In this document: positions 1 to 5,748 of the stretch, one piece after another
How positions within the stretch are numbered: position 1 is the first letter of the stretch
How the letters are laid out: each line of letters opens with the position of its first letter
Source of the DNA: a candidate division Zixibacteria bacterium 4484_93
Lineage (GTDB): Bacteria > UBP14 > UBA6098 > 4484-93
Assembly (NCBI GenBank): GCA_002085385.1
Contig: NATO01000099.1
Location: 1 to 5,748 of the forward strand
Length of the DNA: 5,748 nucleotides
Reading direction: 5' to 3'
The notes under the pieces: generated by a model
The model's database searches: none
Told to the model about the DNA's origin: nothing
What the model saw: only the letters and a program-made list of their open reading frames with translations
Made by a program: the position numbers and the translations under genes

Positions 1-2040
1 ATCTCATTTGATGTCTACGATGTGCTCTCCGGTGTGAACTGGGGGACTGCCAGCTTCATCGTGACCGTGACAACAGATGGCGTGCCCGAGCCGTTCGACA
101 TACCTGCAGGCTCAGACGCGATAGAGTTCTATGGAAACACCGTCCTGCTCAATCTCGAGACGGCAGGAATCGCATTCACCCTCGGCGGTCAGGAGGTCGA
201 GGTGAACTTCACGATAGCCGATAACCCTGACTATGTCTGCGACGAGGCAAACATCCTCGAGGAGCTGCTCGACTTCACCATAGACCCCGGTTGGAAAGTT
301 GATTTCGTCGTCTGGGACACGCTGGTGGATATAAGCTGTGTCTTCGACACCACCTGGGGCATCGATGGATTTGGCGATAGCTTCGTCGTTGCCATAGACA
401 CCACCTGCGACACAACAATTACAGAAGCCTGGACACCCACTCTGACATTCGGCGCAACATACGAGGGAACGCCGGGATACGACCCTGGACTCGATGTCGC
501 GGCTCCTCCCCCCGGTCCCGGTCCCTGTCAGTCGGCATTTGTAATCGAGGGTGGAACGAGACTGACCTCAGACTATCGTGGACTTATGGATGAGACATTC
601 GAGTGGATACTCACCTGTGGCGATGAGGCAGGCACACTCATCTGGTTCCCCGATGAGATACCCGATGGGATTAACCTCGTGATGAACGGCTACCTCGATA
701 TGAGGACAACCGACCACTACGACTACAATGCAGGGGATGTTATACTCATTAATATGTACCGCGATATCATCTCGCTCAAGGCTGGTTGGAACCTTGTTTC
801 TGTGCCGGTCGAGCCTATCGACCCGGGTATCGATGCTGTGTTTGTCGAGCCGATAGTTTCTGTGCTTCCCGAGGAGATACGTCCTATGTGGAGAGAAATT
901 ATAAGAGGGAACATCTGGCACTACAATCCAACGCTCAGAAGATACGAACCAGTTGTGAATGTCGAGTCTGGTAAGGGATACTTCATCCTCTCCCCTGTTA
1001 TTACCTCGAGCCATATGGAGATGGTAATAGAGGACACTGAAACGACCTATGTTGAGGTAATCGATACCATCTTCGACGGGAATATCTCCTTCACCGTTCC
1101 TGGTGCCCCGGTTATGACATTCACCGAACGGCTTGTCCGTGGCTGGAACACACTCGGCAGCGTATATAACTTCGGTGGAGTGCCTATCTCCGACTGGACA
1201 ATCGACCCTGAAGGCTCTCTCACAGGAGGGTTGCTCTTCTCTTATAACACCGGAACCAGCGGATACGACAGAGAGACAGGCGTTAAAGCAGGGATTGGAT
1301 ACTGGATATTCGTAATGCCGCCATACGGGTTCGACTACACCGATGTCACAATCGATGCCGGCATCCTTGCCAAGAGGCTACCTGTGGCATCAGCCATCGA
1401 AAACCCCGACTGGGTGGCTGATATTTCTGTCTCCTCCGATGACGGAACAAGGATGCTGACCATTGGACTCGATGAGAATGCAACGGATAACTACGATGCA
1501 TCGTTTGACCTCCCGATACCTCCTGTTCTTCCTGGCGCATTCGATGCATACATCTTGGAGAGCGACGAGTTCGGAAGGTATGCTGTTAGCGTGAAGAAAG
1601 AAGGTTCCTGGACGCTTTGCATCAACTCGCCCGCCGTTATCCAGTCCGATGCTGAGCTCTACATCCTTGTGGATAACAGATGGACAAGTATTCAGAACCC
1701 TGTTTCGGTTCCTGCCGGTGAGTATCTCCTGAAAACAGATGCCGAGGATTCCGCTATCCCCGCAGAGTTCGCACTCCTTCCGAATGTGCCGAACCCATTC
1801 AACCCCACAACGGAGATAGCATTCGACCTGCCGAACGAGTGCAGGGTTGAGCTTTCTATTTACAACGCACTCGGTTCGAGTGTCCGCACCCTTGTGGATG
1901 AAACCTTACCTGGTGGTCATCACACAGTGGTATGGGACGGAAGGGACAACGCAGGCAAGCCAATGCCAACAGGAATCTACTTCTACCGCCTGACATCGGA
2001 TGAGTTCACATCCACACGCAAGATGCTGCTTTTGAAGTAG
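1..2040 (+). CDS. Secreted/surface protein with C-terminal T9SS-type (FlgD-Ig-like) sorting domain, 5' partial
   Basis: The reading frame is open from base 1, so the gene begins outside the window. The GTG at 22 is only an internal codon. At least 679 residues are visible, ending at TAG 2038-2040. The N-terminal half is acidic, rich in beta-prone residues, with scattered cysteines and Asp/Thr-rich stretches. A Pro/Gly linker (PPPGPGP) lies near base 505. Two related modules follow, each opening with GWN and closing with a GKGY or GIGYW signature (bases 775-996 and 1132-1323). The last ~92 residues (from base 1762) match the pattern of Por-secretion/FlgD-Ig tails: PNVPNPFNPTTEI, then VELSIYNALG, VRTLVDE, WDGRDNAGKPMPTGIYFYRL and a basic end, KMLLLK. 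In the families I know, such tails direct export through the type IX system and are cleaved at the surface. Export is therefore inferred; the substrate or role is unknown. The gene is probably the last of its transcript, because a strong terminator follows within 20 bases. Certain as a gene, unknown in function. Confidence 0.93.
   Translation: MSFDVYDVLSGVNWGTASFIVTVTTDGVPEPFDIPAGSDAIEFYGNTVLLNLETAGIAFTLGGQEVEVNFTIADNPDYVCDEANILEELLDFTIDPGWKVDFVVWDTLVDISCVFDTTWGIDGFGDSFVVAIDTTCDTTITEAWTPTLTFGATYEGTPGYDPGLDVAAPPPGPGPCQSAFVIEGGTRLTSDYRGLMDETFEWILTCGDEAGTLIWFPDEIPDGINLVMNGYLDMRTTDHYDYNAGDVILINMYRDIISLKAGWNLVSVPVEPIDPGIDAVFVEPIVSVLPEEIRPMWREIIRGNIWHYNPTLRRYEPVVNVESGKGYFILSPVITSSHMEMVIEDTETTYVEVIDTIFDGNISFTVPGAPVMTFTERLVRGWNTLGSVYNFGGVPISDWTIDPEGSLTGGLLFSYNTGTSGYDRETGVKAGIGYWIFVMPPYGFDYTDVTIDAGILAKRLPVASAIENPDWVADISVSSDDGTRMLTIGLDENATDNYDASFDLPIPPVLPGAFDAYILESDEFGRYAVSVKKEGSWTLCINSPAVIQSDAELYILVDNRWTSIQNPVSVPAGEYLLKTDAEDSAIPAEFALLPNVPNPFNPTTEIAFDLPNECRVELSIYNALGSSVRTLVDETLPGGHHTVVWDGRDNAGKPMPTGIYFYRLTSDEFTSTRKMLLLK
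775..996 (+). repeat. GWN module, copy 1 (protein-level repeat)
   Basis: Within the surface protein, this module runs from LKAGWNLVSVPV, through an aromatic NIWHYNP...YEP strand, to SGKGYFILSP. It resembles copy 2 at 1132-1323 in order of motifs: GWN start, a middle strand with a Tyr before and after an N/S-rich turn, and a GxGY(F/W) end. The pattern is common in extracellular proteins of candidate phyla that carry type IX tails. It is probably a small beta-sandwich or beta-trefoil-like structural unit. Boundaries are approximate. Confidence 0.55.
1132..1323 (+). repeat. GWN module, copy 2 (protein-level repeat)
   Basis: This second copy opens with LVRGWNTLGSVY, has a middle strand LLFSYNTGTSGYDRE, and ends with KAGIGYWIFVMPP. 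It is about 10 residues shorter than copy 1. Similarity is at motif level only. The DNA of the two copies has clearly diverged, so this is an old duplication and not a recent tandem repeat. Confidence 0.55.
1762..2037 (+). other. C-terminal FlgD-Ig / type IX secretion-type sorting domain
   Basis: These ~92 residues carry the hallmarks of the tail family in order: an N-terminal PNPFNP motif preceded by LLPNV, a strand ending in IYNALG, a VRTL strand, a GGHHTVVWDGRDNAGKP turn, PTGIYFYRL, and a last strand ending in a basic residue. The family is known from Bacteroidota type IX substrates and, as FlgD-Ig-like domains, from many FCB-group and candidate-phylum surface proteins. That this organism has a working type IX machine is inferred, since no Por/Spr component lies in the window. 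Confidence 0.85.
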
Positions 2041-2059
2041 GCTTACATTGGTGATTACG

Positions 2060-2091
2060 AAAGCCCCTCTTTGGTTGGAGGGGCTTTTTTT
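2060..2091 (+). terminator. Intrinsic (Rho-independent) terminator after the surface-protein gene
   Basis: A perfect 10-bp inverted repeat, AAAGCCCCTC (2060-2069) and GAGGGGCTTT (2078-2087), encloses an 8-base loop. A run of seven T (2085-2091) ends it. It begins 20 bases after the TAG stop of the surface-protein gene and lies before the comM promoter candidate, so it separates the two transcripts. The A-run on the 5' side is short, so termination is mainly expected in the plus direction. Confidence 0.93.
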
Positions 2092-2092
2092 G

Positions 2093-2120
2093 TTGCCTTC
2101 TCGGTTCTATCGATTATATT
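2093..2120 (+). promoter_or_regulatory. Candidate sigma70-type promoter of comM
   Basis: The -35-like TTGCCT (2093-2098) and -10-like TATATT (2115-2120) are separated by 16 bases, immediately after the terminator. A start near 2127 would give a leader of about 27 bases that contains the Shine-Dalgarno sequence. The same two hexamers occur, 17 bases apart, in front of the epimerase gene. The matches to the E. coli consensus are 4/6 and 5/6. The promoter consensus of this lineage is unknown to me. Confidence 0.45.
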
Positions 2121-2143
2121 CCTCTGTGTAAGCGGACTCGGGA

Positions 2144-2150
2144 AAGAGGG
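2144..2150 (+). promoter_or_regulatory. Shine-Dalgarno site of comM
   Basis: AAGAGGG, with a GAGG core at 2146-2149, lies four bases before the ATG at 2154. The same AAGAGGG string precedes the epimerase start. It supports the chosen ATG, which also gives the N-terminus usual for the family. Confidence 0.65.
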
Positions 2151-2153
2151 AAT

Positions 2154-3686
2154 ATGGTCTCGAAGGTTCTCTCTGCTGCTCTGCTCGGCATCGATGCTTA
2201 CATCGTCGAGGTCGAGACGGACATCTCATTCAAGGTGCCATCATTCAACATAGTGGGTTTGCCTGACAACGCTGTCAGGGAGAGCCGGGAGCGTGTGACA
2301 TCCGCCCTGAGAAATGCAGGATTTGTCATACCCCAGGGAAGGATAGTGATAAACCTTGCACCGGCGGATATCAAGAAGGAGGGCAGCGGATTCGACCTGC
2401 CCATTGCCATCGGACTCCTCGCCGCTTCAGGGAGCATCTCACAGAAAACTGTTGAAGGGTTTCTCATAACCGGTGAGCTATCCCTCGATGGTAAGCTTGC
2501 ACCCGTTCGTGGCACATTATCCATCAGTATGCTTGCCAAGCAGCTCGACCTGAAGGGGCTTATTGTTCCGAAGGTAAATAGCAAGGAGGCAGCCATCGTC
2601 AGCGGTGTTGATGTCTTCCCTGTGGATAATCTGCAGGAGGCGGTCAATTTCCTTTTATACAGGAACATCGAGCCATACAGTCTGAATATCGAGGAGGTAT
2701 TCACGGATGAGCCTGCATCGATTCTCGATTTTTCCGATGTCCGTGGACAGAGAACAGCGAAGCGAGCACTCGAGGTAGCGGCGGCAGGTGGACACAACAT
2801 CCTTATGATAGGACCTCCAGGCTCAGGGAAGACGATGTTAGCCCGACGATTCCCGACGATACTTCCACCTCTGACACTCGACGAGGCTCTCGAGACAACA
2901 AAAGTGCACTCCGTTGCAGGCATCCTGCCGCAGAATAGTCCATTGGTTATGGAGCGTCCATTCCGCTCTCCGCACCACACAATCTCCGATGCTGGACTCA
3001 TCGGTGGCGGCGCATACCCTCGTCCGGGAGAGGTGTCGCTCGCCCACAATGGGGTGCTGTTCTTGGATGAGTTCCCTGAGTTCAAGAGGAATGTCTTGGA
3101 GGTCCTACGGCAGCCGATGGAGGATGGGGCTGTCACAATTTCCCGCGCCGCAATGACACTTACATTCCCTGCAAGGTTCACACTGCTCGCCGCAATGAAC
3201 CCCTGCCCCTGTGGCTATTTCGGCGACCCGTATCACTCCTGCACCTGCACATCATCCCAGATACAGAATTATATCTCCCGCATCTCCGGCCCGCTCCTCG
3301 ATAGAATCGACATCCATATCGAGGTGCCAACGGTCAAATATAAGGAGCTTGCAGACAAGCAGGAGAGTGAGCCATCAAAAGAGATTCGCGAAAGGGTTAC
3401 AAGGGCAAGGGAGGCACAGCTCGAGCGGTTCCGAAACTACGAGAGGATATACTGCAACGCCCAGATGGAAACCCGCTTAATCCGGCATCTCTGCGTCATC
3501 GATGAGCGGAGTCAGGAGCTTATGAAGATGGCGATAACCAAACTGGGACTATCGGCACGGGCATACGACAGGGTGCTCAAGGTCTCCAGAACCATCGCCG
3601 ACCTCGAGGGAAAAGAGGAAATACTGCCGCACCACATATCCGAGGCAATCCAGTATAGAACGCTCGACAGAAAATTCTGGGTCTAA
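2154..3686 (+). CDS. comM: ComM/YifB-family Mg-chelatase-like AAA+ ATPase
   Basis: A complete 510-residue protein, the usual length for the family. Members are AAA+ ATPases related to the magnesium-chelatase ChlI subunit. The characterised member, ComM, is a hexameric helicase that promotes branch migration during integration of transforming DNA; it acts in the cytoplasm. The N-terminus (SAALLGIDAYIVEVE) and the Lon-like ChlI domain (about 20-165, with IVGLPDNAVRESRERV and ADIKKEGSGFDLPIA at 71-85) are typical. The AAA+ core has Walker A GPPGSGKT at 220-227, Walker B VLFLDE at 301-306, and the family's NPCPCG at 349-354 with a second CxC at 363-365, a possible metal-binding set of four cysteines. 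GPLLDRID (379-386) carries a likely arginine finger, and LSARAYDR (466-473) opens the C-terminal domain. All key motifs are intact. The ATG has a good ribosome-binding site. The gene has its own promoter candidate and ends in a 4-base overlap with the convergent lipoprotein gene. Family assignment is secure; a transformation role is inferred from homologues. Confidence 0.97.
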   Translation: MVSKVLSAALLGIDAYIVEVETDISFKVPSFNIVGLPDNAVRESRERVTSALRNAGFVIPQGRIVINLAPADIKKEGSGFDLPIAIGLLAASGSISQKTVEGFLITGELSLDGKLAPVRGTLSISMLAKQLDLKGLIVPKVNSKEAAIVSGVDVFPVDNLQEAVNFLLYRNIEPYSLNIEEVFTDEPASILDFSDVRGQRTAKRALEVAAAGGHNILMIGPPGSGKTMLARRFPTILPPLTLDEALETTKVHSVAGILPQNSPLVMERPFRSPHHTISDAGLIGGGAYPRPGEVSLAHNGVLFLDEFPEFKRNVLEVLRQPMEDGAVTISRAAMTLTFPARFTLLAAMNPCPCGYFGDPYHSCTCTSSQIQNYISRISGPLLDRIDIHIEVPTVKYKELADKQESEPSKEIRERVTRAREAQLERFRNYERIYCNAQMETRLIRHLCVIDERSQELMKMAITKLGLSARAYDRVLKVSRTIADLEGKEEILPHHISEAIQYRTLDRKFWV

Positions 3687-4915
3687 TCAGCCGGAACGGC
3701 AACCACAAGTCCCCAATCCCTGTCAGCGATAAAAAGCGTATCACCGAGCAGAGAGACCCCGTATGCATAAGGAGTCAATACCTGCCCGACAAGTGAAGTA
3801 GAATCGAATATCAGCACACCCTCGCTACCCGATGCAGAGAACAGGTATCTCTCGGATACAGCCACCTCGCGAACATAACCCTCCTCCGTATCGAGTCGGA
3901 AAAGAAAAGAAGGATGTTCCGGGTCGCTGACATCCACCACACCAACCCCACCTGTGCCATCGGCAACATAGGCAACCCCATCCTGCACCGCAACATCCTC
4001 CGCCTCGTTGTAGGTATCGATATGCGAAACTATCCTCGGCAAGCCAGGATTGGACACATCGAGAATGTATAACCCGACCTCGTTTTCTGCAACGAAAAGG
4101 AGCGTATCGAGCAGGAAAACTCCGTTCGTGTAGCCAGGAAGTGTGAACACTTCTCCCCTCTGAACAAGAAACCCTGGCTCGGAGAGGTCGAAGCATAGCA
4201 CACCATCATCCCTGTCGGCAACGAAGAGAAAAAGTGTATCACGGATATAGCCACCTGCAACATCCGTTGCCTGACGAGAAAAAGCCTGATACAGATACAC
4301 AGGGTTCTCTATATCGGTTATACCATACAGGAGCAGGTTCCCTCGGTAATCGGCAACGACGAGCGAGGATGTCCCGATATCGGCGAAGCAGGACATCGCC
4401 CTATCGATAGTGCTAAACTCCGCCACAGCTACAGGGGAAATCGGTTCGCTAATGTCGAATATCGCAACGCCACCTTCACCCTCCGCCAGGAAAAGATACG
4501 GTGGGGAAATGAAGCTCTTCTGCGGTATCCCGGTAACAGAGGAACAACTCGTTATCTCGTATGGATACTGGACAAGTTCGAACTCCCAAACATCGGAGAG
4601 AACAGAGACCGTATCGCCGCCCGTCGAGGCACCGACCCGCCAGCGGTATCTACCCGGAGGCAAAAACCTATCCACACGCCAGGATGAGCCTGTCTCACGA
4701 TGGACGAGAACAAGAGAATCGGCTTGCCAGAGCTCGACCTCATAGAATACTGCCCCTGGAAAGTTCGACCAGTCAAGCCAGACCTGCGTGGTAACAACGG
4801 TCGCTTTATCATCGGGAAAGACGAGATTAACATACTCGGTCGGACCCGTCGGGAGCTTTTGCTTCCCACAGGAAAAAAGAAAAAGGATTGCAAGCACAAG
4901 AAACAGCTTTCTCAT
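3683..4915 (-). CDS. LVIVD-repeat beta-propeller lipoprotein with N-terminal Ig/FN3-like domain
   Basis: A complete 410-residue protein. The start MRKLFLVLAILFLFSCG is a classic lipoprotein signal: two basic residues, a hydrophobic run, and lipobox LFSC with the lipidated Cys at 16. The mature protein should be anchored to a membrane, probably the outer one. A short linker (GKQKLPTGP) leads to an Ig/FN3-like sandwich at about 28-115 (LDWSNFPGAVFYEVEL, then PPGRYRWRV). After that come about seven units of 42-45 residues with the LVIVD signature (e.g. VAIFDISEPISPV, LYILDVSNPGLP, VGVVDVSDPEHP), which should close as a beta-propeller. No catalytic residues are evident; LVIVD proteins are mostly uncharacterised and thought to bind proteins or carbohydrate. 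The ATG at 4915 fits the signal peptide. No Shine-Dalgarno is visible and the promoter candidate lies only 8 bases upstream. An ATG at 4925 is out of frame. Specific function unknown. Confidence 0.95.
   Translation of the reverse strand: MRKLFLVLAILFLFSCGKQKLPTGPTEYVNLVFPDDKATVVTTQVWLDWSNFPGAVFYEVELWQADSLVLVHRETGSSWRVDRFLPPGRYRWRVGASTGGDTVSVLSDVWEFELVQYPYEITSCSSVTGIPQKSFISPPYLFLAEGEGGVAIFDISEPISPVAVAEFSTIDRAMSCFADIGTSSLVVADYRGNLLLYGITDIENPVYLYQAFSRQATDVAGGYIRDTLFLFVADRDDGVLCFDLSEPGFLVQRGEVFTLPGYTNGVFLLDTLLFVAENEVGLYILDVSNPGLPRIVSHIDTYNEAEDVAVQDGVAYVADGTGGVGVVDVSDPEHPSFLFRLDTEEGYVREVAVSERYLFSASGSEGVLIFDSTSLVGQVLTPYAYGVSLLGDTLFIADRDWGLVVAVPAD
3686..4543 (-). repeat. About seven LVIVD beta-propeller repeats within the lipoprotein
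   Basis: The signature (hydrophobic strand, then D[IVL]S[ED]P or similar, then a Pro-containing strand) begins near residues 150, 194, 239, 281, 324 and 367, a regular step of 42-45 residues. A final shorter unit (YGVSLLGDTLFIADRDWGLVVAV) ends the protein. Each unit also has a preceding strand such as LFVAENEVG, AYVADGTGG or LFIADRD. The regular step and the short last unit suggest a seven-bladed propeller closed by the terminal strand. The sixth unit has the weaker form FDSTSLVG. Confidence 0.85.
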
Positions 4916-4923
4916 AGTTTTTC

Positions 4924-4952
4924 ATATTAACGACAGAAAGGATTATTGTCAA
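4924..4952 (-). promoter_or_regulatory. Near-consensus promoter of the lipoprotein gene (probably leaderless transcript)
   Basis: On the minus strand a perfect -35 TTGACA (4952-4947) is followed after exactly 17 bases by the -10-like TAATAT (4929-4924). Only GAAAAACT (8 bases) lies between the -10 and the start ATG at 4915. With ordinary spacing, transcription would begin within about 0-3 bases of the ATG, so there would be almost no 5' leader. No Shine-Dalgarno sequence is visible, which agrees with that. The start site is inferred, not observed. Confidence 0.6.
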
Positions 4953-4963
4953 CTGAATTTTGC

Positions 4964-4992
4964 TTGCCTTTTGTCCAATTATCAAATATATT
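4964..4992 (+). promoter_or_regulatory. Candidate sigma70-type promoter of the epimerase gene
   Basis: TTGCCT (4964-4969) and TATATT (4987-4992) are spaced by 17 bases in an AT-rich stretch. A start near 4999 would leave a leader of about 20 bases that holds the ribosome-binding site. The hexamers are identical to those upstream of comM. The promoter sits beside, and does not overlap, the divergent lipoprotein promoter. Confidence 0.45.
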
Positions 4993-5006
4993 TGAAATCT
5001 TTAAAG

Positions 5007-5013
5007 AAGAGGG
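5007..5013 (+). promoter_or_regulatory. Shine-Dalgarno site deciding the TTG start of the epimerase
   Basis: AAGAGGG, with a GAGG core at 5009-5012, lies six bases before TTG 5019. It selects this TTG over the in-frame TTG at 4992, which has no such site and would lie inside the promoter's -10. The choice also places the Rossmann strand (KILVTGGAG) at the very N-terminus, as is normal in the family. Confidence 0.75.
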
Positions 5014-5018
5014 AACAG

Positions 5019-5748
5019 TTGAAGATACTTGTCACAGGTGGAGCAGGCTTCATTGGCTCGCATATAGTCGATAAGCTGATTAGAGCAGGACACACTGTCG
5101 TTGTCGTGGATGATTTATCAACAGGCAAAGAGAAAAACATAAATTCTGAAGCCAGGTTCTATAAACTCTCCATCCTGTCGGATAAACTAAAGGATATCTT
5201 CGAACGAGAAAGACCCGAGATAGTCAACCACCACGCGGCGCAGATAAACCTTCGGCGCTCGATTGAAGAGCCGTTCAATGACATCGAGACAAACATCGAG
5301 GGAACAGTGAACATCCTCGAAAACTGCAAGAGATATAATGTAAAGAGGCTGATATTCGCCTCCACAGGTGGAGCACTCTATGGGGAGCAGGAATATTTCC
5401 CCGCCGATGAGAAGCATCCGATATTGCCACTTTCACCTTACGGGATAGACAAATTCACCGCCGAGAAGTATCTTGCTTACTACGCTGCGGTATTCGGGAT
5501 AGAATATATCGCACTCCGCTACTCCAATGTTTATGGCCCAAGGCAGAACCCCGAGGGTGAGGCAGGAGTCATTTCCATATTCACCGAGAGGATGCTCGAG
5601 GGTGCAGATGTCTGCATAAACGGCGATGGAACACAGACAAGGGATTTTGTCTTCGTCGGCGATGTGGTCGAGGCGAACATACTCGCAATGTCAAGAGGGA
5701 AAAACATCTCGGTCAATATCGGCACTGGAAAGGAGACATCCGTCAACA
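5019..5748 (+). CDS. NAD-dependent sugar-nucleotide epimerase, UDP-glucose 4-epimerase type, 3' partial
   Basis: 243 codons are visible from a TTG start; the gene continues past the right edge. Relatives are usually 305-330 residues, so roughly 65-90 are missing. It is an extended short-chain dehydrogenase: NAD-binding TGGAGFIGSH (6-15), acidic strand end VVVVDDLSTG (27-36) favouring NAD over NADP, and HHAAQ before INLRRSIEEP. The catalytic set is Thr116 in FASTGGALYGE (113-123), Tyr141 and Lys145 (YGIDK), followed by RYSNVYGPRQNP (167-178) and the substrate-side segment INGDGTQTRDFVFVGDV. These features are typical of GalE-like enzymes that interconvert UDP-sugars at C4 for exopolysaccharide, lipopolysaccharide or galactose metabolism in the cytoplasm. 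The STGG-A-x-Y form has one extra residue compared with E. coli GalE, a known variant in bacterial and archaeal relatives. The exact UDP-sugar cannot be told from the sequence, so no symbol is given. It is divergent from the lipoprotein gene and has its own promoter candidate and ribosome-binding site. Confidence 0.93.
   Translation, partial: MKILVTGGAGFIGSHIVDKLIRAGHTVVVVDDLSTGKEKNINSEARFYKLSILSDKLKDIFERERPEIVNHHAAQINLRRSIEEPFNDIETNIEGTVNILENCKRYNVKRLIFASTGGALYGEQEYFPADEKHPILPLSPYGIDKFTAEKYLAYYAAVFGIEYIALRYSNVYGPRQNPEGEAGVISIFTERMLEGADVCINGDGTQTRDFVFVGDVVEANILAMSRGKNISVNIGTGKETSVN

Noticed and set aside
22..24. GTG at 22 as the start of the surface-protein gene
   Set aside because: The frame is open to base 1, no ribosome-binding site precedes it, and the sequence there is mid-domain. 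The true start and any signal peptide must lie upstream of the window.
568..1014. A 148-codon minus-strand frame opposite the surface-protein gene
   Set aside because: The translation has low-complexity runs (several Val in a row) that mirror the Asp/Tyr-rich sense strand. No motifs or translation signals were seen.
2198..3181. A 327-codon open frame on the minus strand opposite comM
   Set aside because: It lies wholly within a well-conserved gene. Its translation is Ser/Arg/Pro-rich without recognisable motifs, and there is no ribosome-binding site or promoter. It is a by-product of comM codon use on the other strand.
3690..3700. Small hairpin GCCG-GAA-CGGC just after the comM stop codon
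   Set aside because: The stem has only four base pairs and no T-run follows on either strand, so I do not call it a terminator.
3825..4263. Two minus-strand frames inside the lipoprotein gene (123 and 77 codons)
   Set aside because: They are alternative frames of the LVIVD repeats. Their Cys/Trp/Gly-rich translations come from the repeat codons, and the real frame has a signal peptide and a regular repeat pattern.
4916..5018. Possible regulatory RNA or riboswitch in the divergent intergenic region
   Set aside because: The 103 bases are largely used by the two promoter candidates and one ribosome-binding site. I see no substantial inverted repeat or conserved aptamer pattern.

Overview
The window looks like a chromosomal segment of a Gram-negative-type bacterium, probably from the FCB superphylum or a neighbouring uncultured candidate phylum (the Cloacimonadota / Marinimicrobia / WOR-3 / Zixibacteria range). 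This is inferred from three things: a large extracellular protein ending in a type IX secretion-like (FlgD-Ig/Por-secretion) tail, a lipoprotein made of LVIVD-type beta-propeller repeats, and moderate GC with mixed ATA/AGA/AGG codon use. The sequence alone does not fix the phylum.

Layout from left to right. (1) Bases 1-2040, plus strand: the 3' part of a large secreted or surface protein, cut by the window's left edge. It has two related 'GWN...GKGY/GIGYW' modules and a C-terminal sorting-type domain. (2) Bases 2041-2153: a strong intrinsic terminator, followed by a candidate promoter and ribosome-binding site. (3) Bases 2154-3686, plus strand: a complete ComM/YifB-family AAA+ ATPase (Mg-chelatase-like). 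(4) Bases 3683-4915, minus strand: a complete lipoprotein with an Ig/FN3-like N-terminal domain and about seven LVIVD repeats. Its stop codon overlaps the comM stop codon by 4 bases, tail to tail. (5) Bases 4916-5018: a short AT-rich divergent intergenic region with one candidate promoter for each direction. (6) Bases 5019-5748, plus strand: the 5' part of an NAD-dependent sugar-nucleotide epimerase of the UDP-glucose 4-epimerase type, starting at TTG and running off the right edge.

The four genes do not form an obvious operon or pathway. Each appears to be its own transcription unit: a secreted surface protein, a DNA-processing ATPase linked to natural transformation, an envelope lipoprotein, and an enzyme of surface-sugar or galactose metabolism. 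I see no RNA genes, mobile elements, CRISPR arrays, or novel defence or biosynthetic system. The points most worth a second look are the complete absence of GATC (with GGCC nearly absent and TCGA abundant), a near-consensus promoter that would make the lipoprotein mRNA essentially leaderless, the same promoter hexamers in front of comM and the epimerase, and the overlapping convergent stop codons.
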